Shown here: piece by piece, positions 8,629-17,730 of the stretch | Layout of the letters: each line of letters begins with the position of its first letter | Position numbering within the stretch: position 1 is the first letter of the stretch | Source of the DNA: Leptospirales bacterium | GTDB taxonomy: Bacteria; Spirochaetota; Leptospiria; Leptospirales; Leptonemataceae | Direction: 5' to 3' | Assembly: GCA_019694655.1 (NCBI GenBank) | Contig: JAIBBN010000003.1 | Coordinates: forward strand, 124,001-188,000 | DNA length: 64,000 nt | Program-made: the position numbers and the translations under genes | Notes under the pieces: generated by a model | What the model saw: only the letters and a program-made list of their open reading frames with translations | Database searches by the model: none | What the model was told of the DNA's origin: nothing

Positions 8629-10068
8629 TCAAGCGCCGGACTTGGCCGGCGACGGAGCTTTGCGCGGCCGAAAGATATGCGTACTGTGCCCGAGAAATAC
8701 CTCGGCGCTCTCCATAATTGTTTCGGAAAGCGTAGGATGTGGATGAATGGTGAGCGCCAGATCCTCGGCGTTGGCGCCCATCTCGATCGCCAGCGTGATT
8801 TCTGCAATCATCTCGCCCGCGCCCGGTCCGACCAGGGCGCCGCCCAGGATGCGTCCATCGTCGGGATCCACCAGCAGCTTGGTGAAGCAGCCATCAATCT
8901 TGCCAAGGGTCAAAGCGCGGCCGGAGGCAGCCCAGGGAAAGCGAACCACTTCAACTTTGCGATCCAGCTCGCGGGCGCGATTTTCAGTCAGGCCGGTGTA
9001 GGCTATTTCCGGATCGGTAAAAACGACGGCGGGTATGGCCAGAGGCTCGAAGACCGACTTGCCGCCATGGATCACTTCCACGGCAACGCGGCCTTCGTGC
9101 GAGGCCTTGTGCGCAAGCATCGGCTGTCCAGCAACGTCGCCAATTGCAAAGATCGCCCGTTCTGTGGTGCGGCATTGCTCGTCGGTATGAATGAATCCGC
9201 GCTCCGTAACACGTACGGCGGTATTCTCCAAACCCAGGCCGTCTGTGACGGGTTTGCGACCGGCTGAAACCAGGATGCGATCAAAGCTCTGCGTCGGCTG
9301 TTCCACGTTGAGCCCTTCAAAACGAACCTGTAGCTTCTGTCCATCGACCTTGATCTCGGCGACCTTTGTACCAAGCAAAATCTGGCTCAGTTGAGTCTTG
9401 AGACGATCATGCAGCGGTCGAACCAGATCCTGATCTGTGCCGGGCAACAGCTGGTCGGCCATTTCGCAGACCACCACTTCACTGCCCAATGCCGCATAGA
9501 CCGAGCTCATTTCCAGGCCAATGTAGCCTCCGCCCAGCACCAGCAAGCGTTTGGGGATGTCGCGCAATTCCAGCGCGCCGGTCGAGTCCATGATACGATC
9601 GGACTGTGGAAAATGTCCAAAGCGTACCGGCTGCGATCCGGTGGCGATAATAGCATGATCGAATTGCAATTCGCTTTCGCCCGCATCACTCTTGACCAGC
9701 AGCGTAGACGCGTCCTTGAAGCGCGCTTCGCCGCGCAGATGACGCACCTTGCGCGATTTGGCCAGGCCTCCAAGGCCGCCGGTTAATTTTTCAACTACTT
9801 CGTTCTTCCAGGCGCGCAACCGATCGACATCGATCTTTGGCGCGCCAAAACTCAGGCCAAAGCTCTCGGCGTGCTTCGCTTCATGAATCACCGCTGCGGC
9901 GTGGAGCAGAGCCTTGGAGGGGATGCAGCCTTCATAGAGACAGACGCCGCCGGGATTGGCGCGTCGTTCGACCAGCGTTGTTTCGATGCCAAGGTCCGCC
10001 GCCAGGAAGGCCGCGGCATAGCCGCCAGGTCCGCCGCCAATCACTACCAGTTGAGTACGTTCCGCCAT
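8629..10068 (-). CDS. lpdA: Dihydrolipoyl dehydrogenase (E3 of pyruvate dehydrogenase)
   Basis: This 479-residue flavoprotein carries VVIGGGPGGYAAAFLAA (about 8-24) for FAD and the redox disulfide GGVCLYEGCIPSKALL (about 40-55), whose C-x4-C-IPSK pattern is diagnostic for lipoamide dehydrogenase. The NAD site is LVLGGGYIGLEMS (about 182), and the C-terminal catalytic HPHPTLSE (about 448-455) matches the family ending. Its role is reoxidation of the dihydrolipoyl arm of AceF with NAD+. It starts nine bases after the aceF stop, with a GAGG upstream, completing an aceE-aceF-lpd operon. Length is normal. Confidence 0.95.
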   Translation of the reverse strand: MAERTQLVVIGGGPGGYAAAFLAADLGIETTLVERRANPGGVCLYEGCIPSKALLHAAAVIHEAKHAESFGLSFGAPKIDVDRLRAWKNEVVEKLTGGLGGLAKSRKVRHLRGEARFKDASTLLVKSDAGESELQFDHAIIATGSQPVRFGHFPQSDRIMDSTGALELRDIPKRLLVLGGGYIGLEMSSVYAALGSEVVVCEMADQLLPGTDQDLVRPLHDRLKTQLSQILLGTKVAEIKVDGQKLQVRFEGLNVEQPTQSFDRILVSAGRKPVTDGLGLENTAVRVTERGFIHTDEQCRTTERAIFAIGDVAGQPMLAHKASHEGRVAVEVIHGGKSVFEPLAIPAVVFTDPEIAYTGLTENRARELDRKVEVVRFPWAASGRALTLGKIDGCFTKLLVDPDDGRILGGALVGPGAGEMIAEITLAIEMGANAEDLALTIHPHPTLSETIMESAEVFLGHSTHIFRPRKAPSPAKSGA

Positions 10069-10077
10069 GCCAGTGCC

Positions 10078-11394
10078 TCAGAGCGCCATGTGAATTGGTT
10101 GTTCCAGGGCTTCGCAGATCCAGCGCAAAAAGCGCGCCGCATCGGCGCCATCGATGATGCGGTGATCATAGGAAACGGAAAAGGGCATCATCATGCGCGG
10201 TCGAAACTCTTTGCCATTCCAGACCGGTTGCATTTTGGCCCGGCCTACGCCAAGCACGGCTACATCCGGCCAGTTTACGATCGGCGTGAAATAGGTGGTG
10301 CCCAGTCCGCCAAGGTTGGTCAGGCTGATGTTGCCGCCCATCAATTCCTCTGGCTTGATCTTACGATCGCGGGCGCGTTCGGCCAGCTCATTGAGTTCTC
10401 GTGAAATCTCCAGGACGCCCTTTTGATCGACATTGCGGATCACCGGCACCAGCAAGCCGCGTTCCGTGTCCACTGCGACGCCGATATGCACGTAGTCCTT
10501 GTATACAATCTCGTCGTTTTGAAGATCGAGGCAGGCGTTGAATTTCGGAAACATGCGCAAGGCCTGCGCCAGAGCCTTGAGCGTAATGGCCGTTACGGTG
10601 ATGCGCTGCCCGCTCTTTTCCAATTTCTTAGACTTTGCTTTGCGAAACTCTTCGATTTCGGTAATGTCTGCGTCGTCGTACTGGGTGACGTGCGGGATTG
10701 TATTCCAGGACAGCGCCATCTTCTCGGCGGTCTTGCGCCGGATGCCGCTCATCGCCTCGCGCCGAACGGCGCCGAAAGCGCTGAAGTCAGGAAGCGGCGG
10801 AGCGGACATTGCACCGCCGCCGCCGGCGGCCACGCCGCGTCGCTGCACCACATCTTTTACGTATTGCTTAACATCGGATTCGCGAATGCGTCCTCCCGGT
10901 CCGGAGCCCTGGATGCGCTGGATCTCGGCGCCCAATTCGCGGGCCAGTCGACGAACCGAGGGCGAGGCCGGGGCCGGATTGCCAATTTCGCCTGGTCTAC
11001 CGCGCTTCGATGGCGCGACTGGCGCGACTGGCGCGGCGGGCGATGCCGTCGTCACTGTCGCGGCTGGAGCAGAGGCCGGCGAGGAAGCTGCAGGCGACGC
11101 TGGCGCAGCAGCAGGCGGCGCTGCTGAAGCTGGCGCGCTTGCACTCTGCGCCGCGCTAGCTGTATCAATGGTGGCAATGACCTGACCGACCTTGATCTTC
11201 TGTCCAGCCTGGATGCGCAATTCGCGAACCACGCCGGCAAAAGGCGCCGGCACCTCCAGCGAGGCCTTGTCGCTTTCCACTTCCAGCAGGGCCTGTTCGG
11301 CCTGCACCGATTCGCCGACGGCAACCAGCACCGAAGTTACATCTGCGGTTTCAATGTTCTCGCCCAGCGAGGGGATGCGCACTTCTTGAATCAT
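10078..11394 (-). CDS. aceF: Dihydrolipoamide acetyltransferase (E2 of pyruvate dehydrogenase)
   Basis: I start at the ATG ending at 11394 (MIQEVRIPSLGE), preceded by a good AGGAAG; an upstream in-frame ATG would add 37 unrelated residues. The 438-residue protein has one lipoyl domain (about 1-78) with the lipoylated Lys in VESDKASLEV. An Ala/Pro-rich flexible linker (about 80-140) follows, then a peripheral subunit-binding domain (about 140-180, SPSVRRLARELGAE). The catalytic core ends with SYDHRIIDGADAARF (about 405), containing the H-x3-D-G active site. A single lipoyl domain is fewer than the three of E. coli AceF. It transfers acetyl groups to CoA in the cytoplasmic PDH complex and lies between aceE (25-base gap) and lpd (9-base gap). 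Confidence 0.94.
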   Translation of the reverse strand: MIQEVRIPSLGENIETADVTSVLVAVGESVQAEQALLEVESDKASLEVPAPFAGVVRELRIQAGQKIKVGQVIATIDTASAAQSASAPASAAPPAAAPASPAASSPASAPAATVTTASPAAPVAPVAPSKRGRPGEIGNPAPASPSVRRLARELGAEIQRIQGSGPGGRIRESDVKQYVKDVVQRRGVAAGGGGAMSAPPLPDFSAFGAVRREAMSGIRRKTAEKMALSWNTIPHVTQYDDADITEIEEFRKAKSKKLEKSGQRITVTAITLKALAQALRMFPKFNACLDLQNDEIVYKDYVHIGVAVDTERGLLVPVIRNVDQKGVLEISRELNELAERARDRKIKPEELMGGNISLTNLGGLGTTYFTPIVNWPDVAVLGVGRAKMQPVWNGKEFRPRMMMPFSVSYDHRIIDGADAARFLRWICEALEQPIHMAL

Positions 11395-11419
11395 GTAAAG
11401 CTTCCTGCTCGTTCTCCCA

Positions 11420-14113
11420 TCAAGCCCAGTGCAGTCGATGCGGATCGATTTTATCGCCAGCGATGCCAGAGCTCTGGCGCAGTTTCTGCGCCTGCGCGCG
11501 GTCAATCTTGCCGGCCTCGGCCAGCTTGTTCAGCGCTGCCAGGGCAATGTAGCGGCGATCAACCTCAAAGTAGTCGCGCAGCGATTGTCGACTTTCGCTG
11601 CGTCCAAAGCCGTCGGTGCCCAGGGCGTGGAAGGGCGCCTGGATCCAGCGGGCAATGGAGAGCGGCAGCGCCTTGGTATAGTCCGACGCGGCAATGACGA
11701 CGTCGCCCTTGCCCTTCAAAACTTCAACGATGTAGGGCGTGCGACTCGGCTCGCCCAGCAGCGCGGCGCGCTCGCAATCCATGGCGTCTTTCCAGAGTTC
11801 CTTGTAGGAAGTGACGCTCCAGACATCGGCGGCGACGCCAAAGTCTTTCTCCAGCAATTCAGCGGCCGCCAGCGTCTCGTTCATGATTGCGCCGCTGCCA
11901 AAAAGCTGAACGCGCGCCTTCGCCCCGGATAGGCCGCTTTTGCGAAAGAGGTAGATGCCGCGCAGAATTTCCTGCTTCAGCTTCTCGGCGGGACCTGGCG
12001 CCGGCGGATGTTCGTAGTTTTCATTGCCGGCCAGGATGTAGTAGATAACATTCTTCTGTTCTACAAACATCCGACGATAGCCTTCTTCAATGATGGCCGC
12101 CGCCTCGTAGGAGAAGGCTGGATCATAACAGAGCACGTGCGGGTAGGGGTAGCTCAGCAAGGGCGTATGACCGTCCTGATGCTGCAGTCCCTCGCCAGCC
12201 AGGGTAGTGCGACCGGCCGTGCCACCGATCAAGAAACCGCGGCAGCCCATGTCGCCGGCGGCCCAGATCAAATCGCCGATGCGCTGGAAGCCAAAGATCG
12301 AGTAAAAAAGAAAGAAGGGGACCATTTGCACGCCGTGCGAAGCGTAGCTGGTGCCGGCGGCAATGAAGGACGACATGGCGCCGGCCTCGGTGATGCCTTC
12401 TTCCAGAATCTGACCGTCCACTGCTTCCTTATAGTAAAGCAACGTGTCGCGGTCGACGGGCTCGTAGCGCTGGCCGACGTGCGAATAGATGCCCACCTGG
12501 CGAAACAGCGCTTCCATGCCAAAGGTGCGAGCCTCATCAGGGATGATGGGCGTGATGCTTTTGCCGCCTTCCTTGTCGCGCAATAGCTTGGAGAGGATGC
12601 GCACAATCACCATTGTTGTGGAGGCGTCGCGCCCTTCGCCCGCTTCGTAGAACTCCTTGAAGATCTCAAAGGACAGCGGTTTCAGCGGCGGAGAATCATT
12701 GCGTCGCGCCGGCAGCGGACCGCCCAGTTTTTCGCGCCGCTCGCGCAGGTATTTGACCTCCGGACTTTCGGCGCCCGGCGAATAGAAAGGCGCATCGCCA
12801 ACGCGATCGTCATCGATGGGGATGGCAAAACGCGAACGAAAACGCCGCAGTTCGTCGTCGTTCAGCTTCTTCTGGGAGTGCGTGATGTTCTTGCCTTCGC
12901 CAGCCTCGCCCAGGCCGTAGCCTTTGATGGTCTTGGCCAGAATAACCGTGGGCGCGCCATCGGCCTCCTGCACGGCGCGACGATAGGCGGCGTAGACTTT
13001 CTCTGGATCATGACCGCCGCGATTGAGCTTCATGATGTCTTCGTCGGTCATGTTCTCGACCATCTTCTTCAGTCGCGGATCGGCGCCAAAGAAGTGCTCG
13101 CGAATGTAGGCCCCGTCGGAGGCGCTGAATTTCTGGTACTCGCCATCGACCGCGCTTTCCATACGCTGTACCAGAGCGCCATCCTGGTCGCGCTCCAGCA
13201 GCGGATCCCAGGCCGCGCCCCAGATAACCTTGATCACATTCCAGCCGGCGCCGCGGAAAATTGCCTCCAGCTCTTGAATGATCTTGTAGTTGCCGCGCAC
13301 CGGTCCGTCCAGACGCTGCAAGTTGCAATTGATGACAAAGACAAGGTTATCCAGCTTCTCGCGCGAGGCCAGGGTGATTGCGCCCAGCGTTTCCGGTTCA
13401 TCGGTTTCGCCGTCGCCCAGGAAGGCCCAGACCTTGCCGGTGCGCTTGACGATGCCGCGATCCTCCAGGTAGCGATTGTAGCGAGCCTGGTAAATGGCCA
13501 TGATCGGCCCCAGTCCCATGGATACAGTAGGAAATTCCCAGAAGTCTGGCATGCAGTAGGGATGCGGATAGGAAGAAAGACCGCCGCCCTTGCCCAGCTC
13601 GCGGCGGTAGTTAGCCAATCGCGATTCATCAAGGCGCCCTTCGAGGAAGGCGCGCGCGTAAAGTCCAGGCGCACAATGCCCCTGGAAGTAAACCAGGTCG
13701 CCGCCGGACTCGTCTTGCTTGCCGCGCAGGAAATGATTGAAGGCTACTTCCAGCAGCGTCGCCGAAGAAGCGAAGCTGGAGATGTGGCCGCCAATGCCAT
13801 ACTCGACGCGATTGGCGCGCACCACAGTGGCCATTGCGTTCCAGCGAATCAGACTGCGCAGTCGCCATTCAATCTCATGATTGCCCGGGTAACGCGGTTG
13901 TGCATCGTGGGCGATGGTATTTACGTATGGAGTGTTCGCGGCGTACGGGAGATGGATGCCGAACTCTGCGGCGCGGTTCTGCAAATTTCGCAGCAGCCGT
14001 TTGACTCGCTCCGGGCCGCCGTGCTTGATGACGTAATCCAGCGATTCCAGCCACTCCTGTGTTTCAATCTGCTGTATTTCCAGATCTTCTTTGTTCAGGC
14101 CAGGATCGGACAT
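11420..14113 (-). CDS. aceE: Pyruvate dehydrogenase E1 component, homodimeric type
   Basis: This 897-residue protein is the thiamine-diphosphate-dependent decarboxylase of the PDH complex in its one-chain AceE form. Characteristic segments are YFQGHCAPGLYARAFLEGR (about 143-161) and the ThDP motif AFLGDGETDEPETLGA (about 229-244, GDG with later NCNLQRLDGPVRGN). IKGYGLG follows near 395, and the transketolase-like C-terminal half carries EGITEAGAMSSFIAAGTSYA (about 565). Length matches E. coli AceE (887). It is the promoter-proximal gene of aceE-aceF-lpd and diverges from sodC across 162 bases. No strong Shine-Dalgarno precedes the ATG. AceE makes acetyl-CoA from pyruvate under aerobic growth. 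Confidence 0.95.
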   Translation of the reverse strand: MSDPGLNKEDLEIQQIETQEWLESLDYVIKHGGPERVKRLLRNLQNRAAEFGIHLPYAANTPYVNTIAHDAQPRYPGNHEIEWRLRSLIRWNAMATVVRANRVEYGIGGHISSFASSATLLEVAFNHFLRGKQDESGGDLVYFQGHCAPGLYARAFLEGRLDESRLANYRRELGKGGGLSSYPHPYCMPDFWEFPTVSMGLGPIMAIYQARYNRYLEDRGIVKRTGKVWAFLGDGETDEPETLGAITLASREKLDNLVFVINCNLQRLDGPVRGNYKIIQELEAIFRGAGWNVIKVIWGAAWDPLLERDQDGALVQRMESAVDGEYQKFSASDGAYIREHFFGADPRLKKMVENMTDEDIMKLNRGGHDPEKVYAAYRRAVQEADGAPTVILAKTIKGYGLGEAGEGKNITHSQKKLNDDELRRFRSRFAIPIDDDRVGDAPFYSPGAESPEVKYLRERREKLGGPLPARRNDSPPLKPLSFEIFKEFYEAGEGRDASTTMVIVRILSKLLRDKEGGKSITPIIPDEARTFGMEALFRQVGIYSHVGQRYEPVDRDTLLYYKEAVDGQILEEGITEAGAMSSFIAAGTSYASHGVQMVPFFLFYSIFGFQRIGDLIWAAGDMGCRGFLIGGTAGRTTLAGEGLQHQDGHTPLLSYPYPHVLCYDPAFSYEAAAIIEEGYRRMFVEQKNVIYYILAGNENYEHPPAPGPAEKLKQEILRGIYLFRKSGLSGAKARVQLFGSGAIMNETLAAAELLEKDFGVAADVWSVTSYKELWKDAMDCERAALLGEPSRTPYIVEVLKGKGDVVIAASDYTKALPLSIARWIQAPFHALGTDGFGRSESRQSLRDYFEVDRRYIALAALNKLAEAGKIDRAQAQKLRQSSGIAGDKIDPHRLHWA

Positions 14114-14175
14114 AGAGCCCGAAGGCGACGCTAAACAGCGAGCCGGTCAATCAATTTCGCGGGCGCCGCCAGCTT

Positions 14176-14201
14176 CTTGCAGCTCGTCGCTCAGCTGCGA
14201 G
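14176..14201. promoter_or_regulatory. Dyad symmetry in the aceE/sodC intergenic region
   Basis: CTTGCAGCT and AGCTGCGAG form a nine-pair stem (one G-U) around an eight-base loop. It lies 62 bases before the aceE start and 74 before the sodC start, and no run of T follows on either strand, so it is not an intrinsic terminator. It could be a regulator-binding site for one or both divergent genes. No match to a known operator is claimed. Confidence 0.25.
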
Positions 14202-14275
14202 GCCAGTCAGGGGCGAGAATTCTGCGCGACAGCAATTGGCAAGGCCGCAGCAATCGAACCAGGAGAGTTTGATCG

Positions 14276-14794
14276 ATGCATCGCACCATAATTTTATCAT
14301 CCCTGCCAATACTGGCTGTGGCCTGCCTGGCGGGCTGTAGCGGCGCCGGCGGCCAAAGCGCCCGGGCTGATCTGCAGGCCAAAAGCGACAGCCACGTCAG
14401 CGGAACGGTTCAGTTCCATGAAACAGCCGATGGCGTGGAAGTGAGCTACCAGCTCAGCGGTCTGCCCGGCGCCGGACAGTATGGCTTCCATATCCATGAA
14501 AGCGGCGACTGCTCGGCTGCCGATGGCAGTTCGGCCAAAGGGCACTGGAATCCAGCTGGCGCCGACCATGGCGGTCCGGAAGGACCCGGTCATGCTGGCG
14601 ACCTTGGCAATATTGAGGCCGACCAGAGCGGCGCGGCCAACGGGTCAATTTCATCCTCGCGCTTTCACCTCGGCAGTGAGCCAAGTCCAATCGGCCTGGC
14701 GGTGATTGTGCACGGCAAGGCCGACGATTTGCATTCACAGCCTACGGGAAACGCCGGTCCGCGTATTGCATGCGGAGTGATTGTCGCCCGCTAA
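14276..14794 (+). CDS. sodC: Cu/Zn superoxide dismutase, predicted lipoprotein
   Basis: The 172-residue protein starts with a lipoprotein signal ending VACLAGC (lipobox LAGC, Cys about 21), so the mature enzyme is probably lipid-anchored and exported. The SodC metal-binding set is complete: GFHIHE (about 68-73) for copper, GHWNPAGADHGGP and GHAGDLGNI (about 87-113) for the bridging and zinc sites, and IVHGKADDLHSQPTGNAG (about 144-161) with the final copper His. The structural disulfide Cys are in SGDC and RIACGV. It detoxifies superoxide in the periplasm or at the cell surface. An AGGAG lies about 10 bases upstream. Its stop lies 14 bases before the start chosen for the following cyclase. 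Confidence 0.95.
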   Translation: MHRTIILSSLPILAVACLAGCSGAGGQSARADLQAKSDSHVSGTVQFHETADGVEVSYQLSGLPGAGQYGFHIHESGDCSAADGSSAKGHWNPAGADHGGPEGPGHAGDLGNIEADQSGAANGSISSSRFHLGSEPSPIGLAVIVHGKADDLHSQPTGNAGPRIACGVIVAR

Positions 14795-14807
14795 CTTGAA
14801 ACGAGAC

Positions 14808-16055
14808 ATGGCCGTCGAACTGGCAGAGCCAAGAGCGGAAGAGCGCATGCAGGCTTTGCTGGTCGAGCCTGACGATGCCGCATACTATCGCTACTCGGGT
14901 TTGCTTGGCATCTGGTTTGGCGAGTATCTGCAAATTGAACGAGCCGTTGACCTGACGGCCGGTCTGCAGCTGCTGTCCAGCGGCCGCTTCCAGATGGCGG
15001 TGCTGGAGGCTAACTATCCGGGGCGCAGCGACGGGCGAGCCGTGGTCAGCGAGATCATGTCCAATCCAGGCGCCAGCGATACGCCGATTGTCATTCTGAC
15101 CGTCGACAGCGATCCGGCTCTGGGACTCTACGCCATTCGCGAGGGCGTCAGTGAATTCTTTCAGAAGGCGGCGCTTGACAAACAGGTTTTTGAGTATCGC
15201 ATTCGCAATCTGTTGCAGCGCGAATTCCGTTCGCGCATTTTGCAGTCGGAAGTGAGCGAATCGATCGAACGCTTCCACCACGCGCAGGGTCATTCGCAAA
15301 GCGAGATCACCGAATTGAATCAGATCGTGGCCGCCATGAAGCGTGAACTGGAGGCCGAATACGAAAACAAGATTGCGCTGGAGAAGGATAAAAACCGCAT
15401 GCAGCAGGTCTTTGGCATGTACGTAGACCCCAAGCTGGTTGATGCAATCTTAAAGAATGAATACAGCGTTGATCAAAAGGGCATCGTGCAGCAGGTTACC
15501 GTACTGTTCGCCGATATTCGCGGCTACACCAGCCTCGCCGAAAAGATGAGTCCGGCGGACGTGATCGCCTTCCTGAATACCTACTTCACCGCCATGACCG
15601 AAGTTATCATGGGTTACGGCGGCATGATCGACAAGTACATTGGCGACGGCATCATGGCGCTCTTTGGCGCTCCCAGCGCTGATCCCGAGCAGACCGAAAA
15701 CGCTCTGCAGGCTGCTATGGAAATGCAGATGGTCTTTGAACTGTGGACGCCAAAATGGGAGGAAACCTTCGGCATTCGTCCAGCGATGGGCGTGGGCGTC
15801 GCCACCGGCGAGGCCGTCGTGGGCAACGTCGGCTCCTTTCAAAAGATCTCCTACACCGCAGTCGGCGATACGGTCAATCTGGCCTCGCGCCTTGAGAGTT
15901 TGGCCGGACCTGGCGAGGTCATCATTCCGCAGAGTCTCTACGATCGCCTGAGTGAAGAGCTGCGCCGCAAGTACACCTACACGGCGCGCGATCCAGTTTC
16001 GATCAAAGGCAAGAGCGGCCTGTACCAGAATTACCTGGTAAGCTATCCGGTCTGA
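14808..16055 (+). CDS. Class III adenylate/guanylate cyclase with receiver-like domain
   Basis: I use the ATG at 14808 (MAVELAEPRAEE); a TTG at 14781 would overlap sodC. The 415-residue protein has an N-terminal receiver-like domain (about 14-130) with an acidic pair EPDD, a Thr in VILTVDSD and a Lys in EFFQKAA. The position expected for the phospho-accepting Asp is Glu67 (MAVLEANYPG), so it may not be phosphorylated or may mimic phosphorylation. A charged helical linker (about 145-205) leads to the catalytic domain, with metal Asp residues in FADIRGYT and YIGDGIMALFG. The Lys of FQKISYTAVGDTVNLASR and its Asn/Arg complete an intact active site. It probably makes cAMP, but cGMP cannot be excluded. 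It is convergent with an HDOD gene. Confidence 0.9.
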   Translation: MAVELAEPRAEERMQALLVEPDDAAYYRYSGLLGIWFGEYLQIERAVDLTAGLQLLSSGRFQMAVLEANYPGRSDGRAVVSEIMSNPGASDTPIVILTVDSDPALGLYAIREGVSEFFQKAALDKQVFEYRIRNLLQREFRSRILQSEVSESIERFHHAQGHSQSEITELNQIVAAMKRELEAEYENKIALEKDKNRMQQVFGMYVDPKLVDAILKNEYSVDQKGIVQQVTVLFADIRGYTSLAEKMSPADVIAFLNTYFTAMTEVIMGYGGMIDKYIGDGIMALFGAPSADPEQTENALQAAMEMQMVFELWTPKWEETFGIRPAMGVGVATGEAVVGNVGSFQKISYTAVGDTVNLASRLESLAGPGEVIIPQSLYDRLSEELRRKYTYTARDPVSIKGKSGLYQNYLVSYPV

Positions 16056-16103
16056 GGGACCAGGCGGCGCGTCGCCGGCGGCAGAACCCCAGGCAGCGGC
16101 CGC

Positions 16104-16961
16104 TCAGAGCGCCATGGCAAAGCGGTACAGATCATGCTGTTGCATGCGTTGCTGGAATTCCAGTCGCGCCGCCGCCTCGCCTTCGCCGCCAAATCCAAAG
16201 AGCTGACAGTAGTTGTCGTAGCGCTCGTTCTCAGAGTCCAGCAATCGACCATAGCCCGATTTCTTGGCCATCAGCTCAGCCAGCGCCACAATCTGCACGC
16301 CCTGACCCTGTGTGGCCGGCGCGGCGTAGCGCTCGCCAATGGCGGCGACGATTTCTGGCGGAAGCTGCCACTGGACGGCCGCCGCCGCGCCAAGCTCGAT
16401 ATTGTCCACGCCAAAGTGCTGGCGTTCGATCTCGCGAATGTCGCGATTCTGTTCCAAAAAATCGGTGAGGGTTTGAACGTACTTTTTACGATCAATGGCG
16501 TTGAGCGCAATCTTTCCAAGGTCATGCATCAGACCGCCAAGCAGAGCCGCCTCCTCCAATTTTTGCAGTCGGCACTGAACGGCGATCAATTGCGCCAGAA
16601 CTCCGGCGGCGATGGAGTGTTCCCAGACTTCTTTGCGAAACTTGGCGTAGTTGCCGGCGCTGAAGATCGAATCGGCGAAAGCCAGCGTGACCATAGTGCG
16701 CACCGTGCGAAAGCCCAGGCGCATGATCGTCTGGTTGACGGATTGTACCTGCTGCCGCGCAGCGCGCGAGTAAAACGGCGAGTTGGCCAGGCGCAGCAGT
16801 CGCGTCACCAGCACCTGGTCGGATTCGATCATCAACTCCAGGCGCTTGATGTCGATGTCATTGTCATCGCGCGTAGCCAGGATGCTGACCAGTACCGGGG
16901 GCAGAATAGTCAGGCTGCGCGTTTTTTCCAGGTAGCCTTGTAGAGTTGCTGCGTCGCTCAT
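16104..16961 (-). CDS. HDOD-domain signalling protein
   Basis: I start at the ATG ending at 16961 (MSDAATLQGYLEK), not at the TTG six bases upstream; GGGAA precedes it. The 285-residue protein is one HDOD domain: LPPVLVSILATRDD (about 19-32), DQVLVTRLLRLANSPFYS (about 46-63), an NQTIMRLGFRTVRTM helix (about 75), and GLMHDLGKIALN (about 140) where HD-type proteins carry their metal site. HDOD proteins are non-catalytic relatives of HD phosphodiesterases and act as signalling adaptors. It faces a cyclase gene tail to tail, 48 bases apart, but the specific pathway is unknown. Confidence 0.87.
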   Translation of the reverse strand: MSDAATLQGYLEKTRSLTILPPVLVSILATRDDNDIDIKRLELMIESDQVLVTRLLRLANSPFYSRAARQQVQSVNQTIMRLGFRTVRTMVTLAFADSIFSAGNYAKFRKEVWEHSIAAGVLAQLIAVQCRLQKLEEAALLGGLMHDLGKIALNAIDRKKYVQTLTDFLEQNRDIREIERQHFGVDNIELGAAAAVQWQLPPEIVAAIGERYAAPATQGQGVQIVALAELMAKKSGYGRLLDSENERYDNYCQLFGFGGEGEAAARLEFQQRMQQHDLYRFAMAL

Positions 16962-17000
16962 CGCCAATGGTTCCCGCGCCTCGCCTGCGGACTGCGTACC

Positions 17001-17618
17001 TCAGGGATTGCCGGCAGGGGCGGGAGTCAGGCGCACTTTCATCTCCATGCGCTTGTGCGGCAGATCGCTTTGATTGCGCGGTTCCGCCACAATGCGATCG
17101 GCAACATCCATTCCCGAAACAACTTCTCCAAATACGGTGTACTGTCCGTCGAGAAAGGGACTGTCGGCCACGCAAATGAAGAACTGCGATCCGGCGCTGT
17201 TGGGATTCTGGCTGCGCGCCATGCTGACAATTCCGCGTTTGTGGCTGCGCGAGCTGAATTCGGCGCGAATCTGGTAGCCCGGTCCGCCCATGCCATAGCT
17301 CTGCACGGCATTGAGGTCTTTGGTGTTGGGATCGCCGCCCTGGATCATAAAGCCAGGAATCACGCGATGGAAAATCGTTCCATCGTAGAAGCCCTCGCGG
17401 GCCAGTTTCTTGAAGTTCTCCACATGGCCAGGGGCCAGGTCCGGAAAAAAACGAATTGTGATATCGCCATGCGGCGTACTGATAACTGCAACCTCGTCCA
17501 TTCCAGCTCCTGGGCCGCCCGCATGGCCGCTGGCGTCGCCAACTGGCGCGGTCTTTTCGCCGCAAGCCAGTAGCACGACTGCCGCAACGCAACACGCGAA
17601 TCGGGTCATTACTTTCAT
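17001..17618 (-). CDS. Cyclophilin-type peptidyl-prolyl isomerase, predicted lipoprotein
   Basis: The 205-residue protein begins MKVMTRFACCVAAVVLLAC; LLAC is a plausible lipobox, so it should be exported and lipid-anchored. The cyclophilin domain (about 40-200) shows FKKLAREGFYDGTIFHRVIPGF split over about 77-98, then MIQGGDPN (99-106), GIVSMAR, SAGSQFFICVAD and FTVFGEV-like YTVFGEVVSG. The FHRV Arg and the QFFI segment form the active site. It would catalyse cis-trans isomerisation of prolyl bonds in periplasmic protein folding. Other in-frame ATGs at 17627 and 17657 exist; none has a clear Shine-Dalgarno. It sits between HDOD and the desaturase genes, same strand. Confidence 0.9.
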   Translation of the reverse strand: MKVMTRFACCVAAVVLLACGEKTAPVGDASGHAGGPGAGMDEVAVISTPHGDITIRFFPDLAPGHVENFKKLAREGFYDGTIFHRVIPGFMIQGGDPNTKDLNAVQSYGMGGPGYQIRAEFSSRSHKRGIVSMARSQNPNSAGSQFFICVADSPFLDGQYTVFGEVVSGMDVADRIVAEPRNQSDLPHKRMEMKVRLTPAPAGNP

Positions 17619-17730
17619 GCCGGACATCAATGGCCGGGCCCGGCGAGGGGCAAGCATGAAAAAGCCGGCAGCATGGATGGTATCTCTGATCCCGGCGGCG
17701 GACCTGGCTGCAGCCCGAGGCCCTTGTTGC

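Noticed and set aside
17658-17730. Possible terminator between the cyclophilin and desaturase genes (five T on the reverse strand)
   Set aside because: Only a five-pair stem with a loop of more than 20 bases precedes the T-run.
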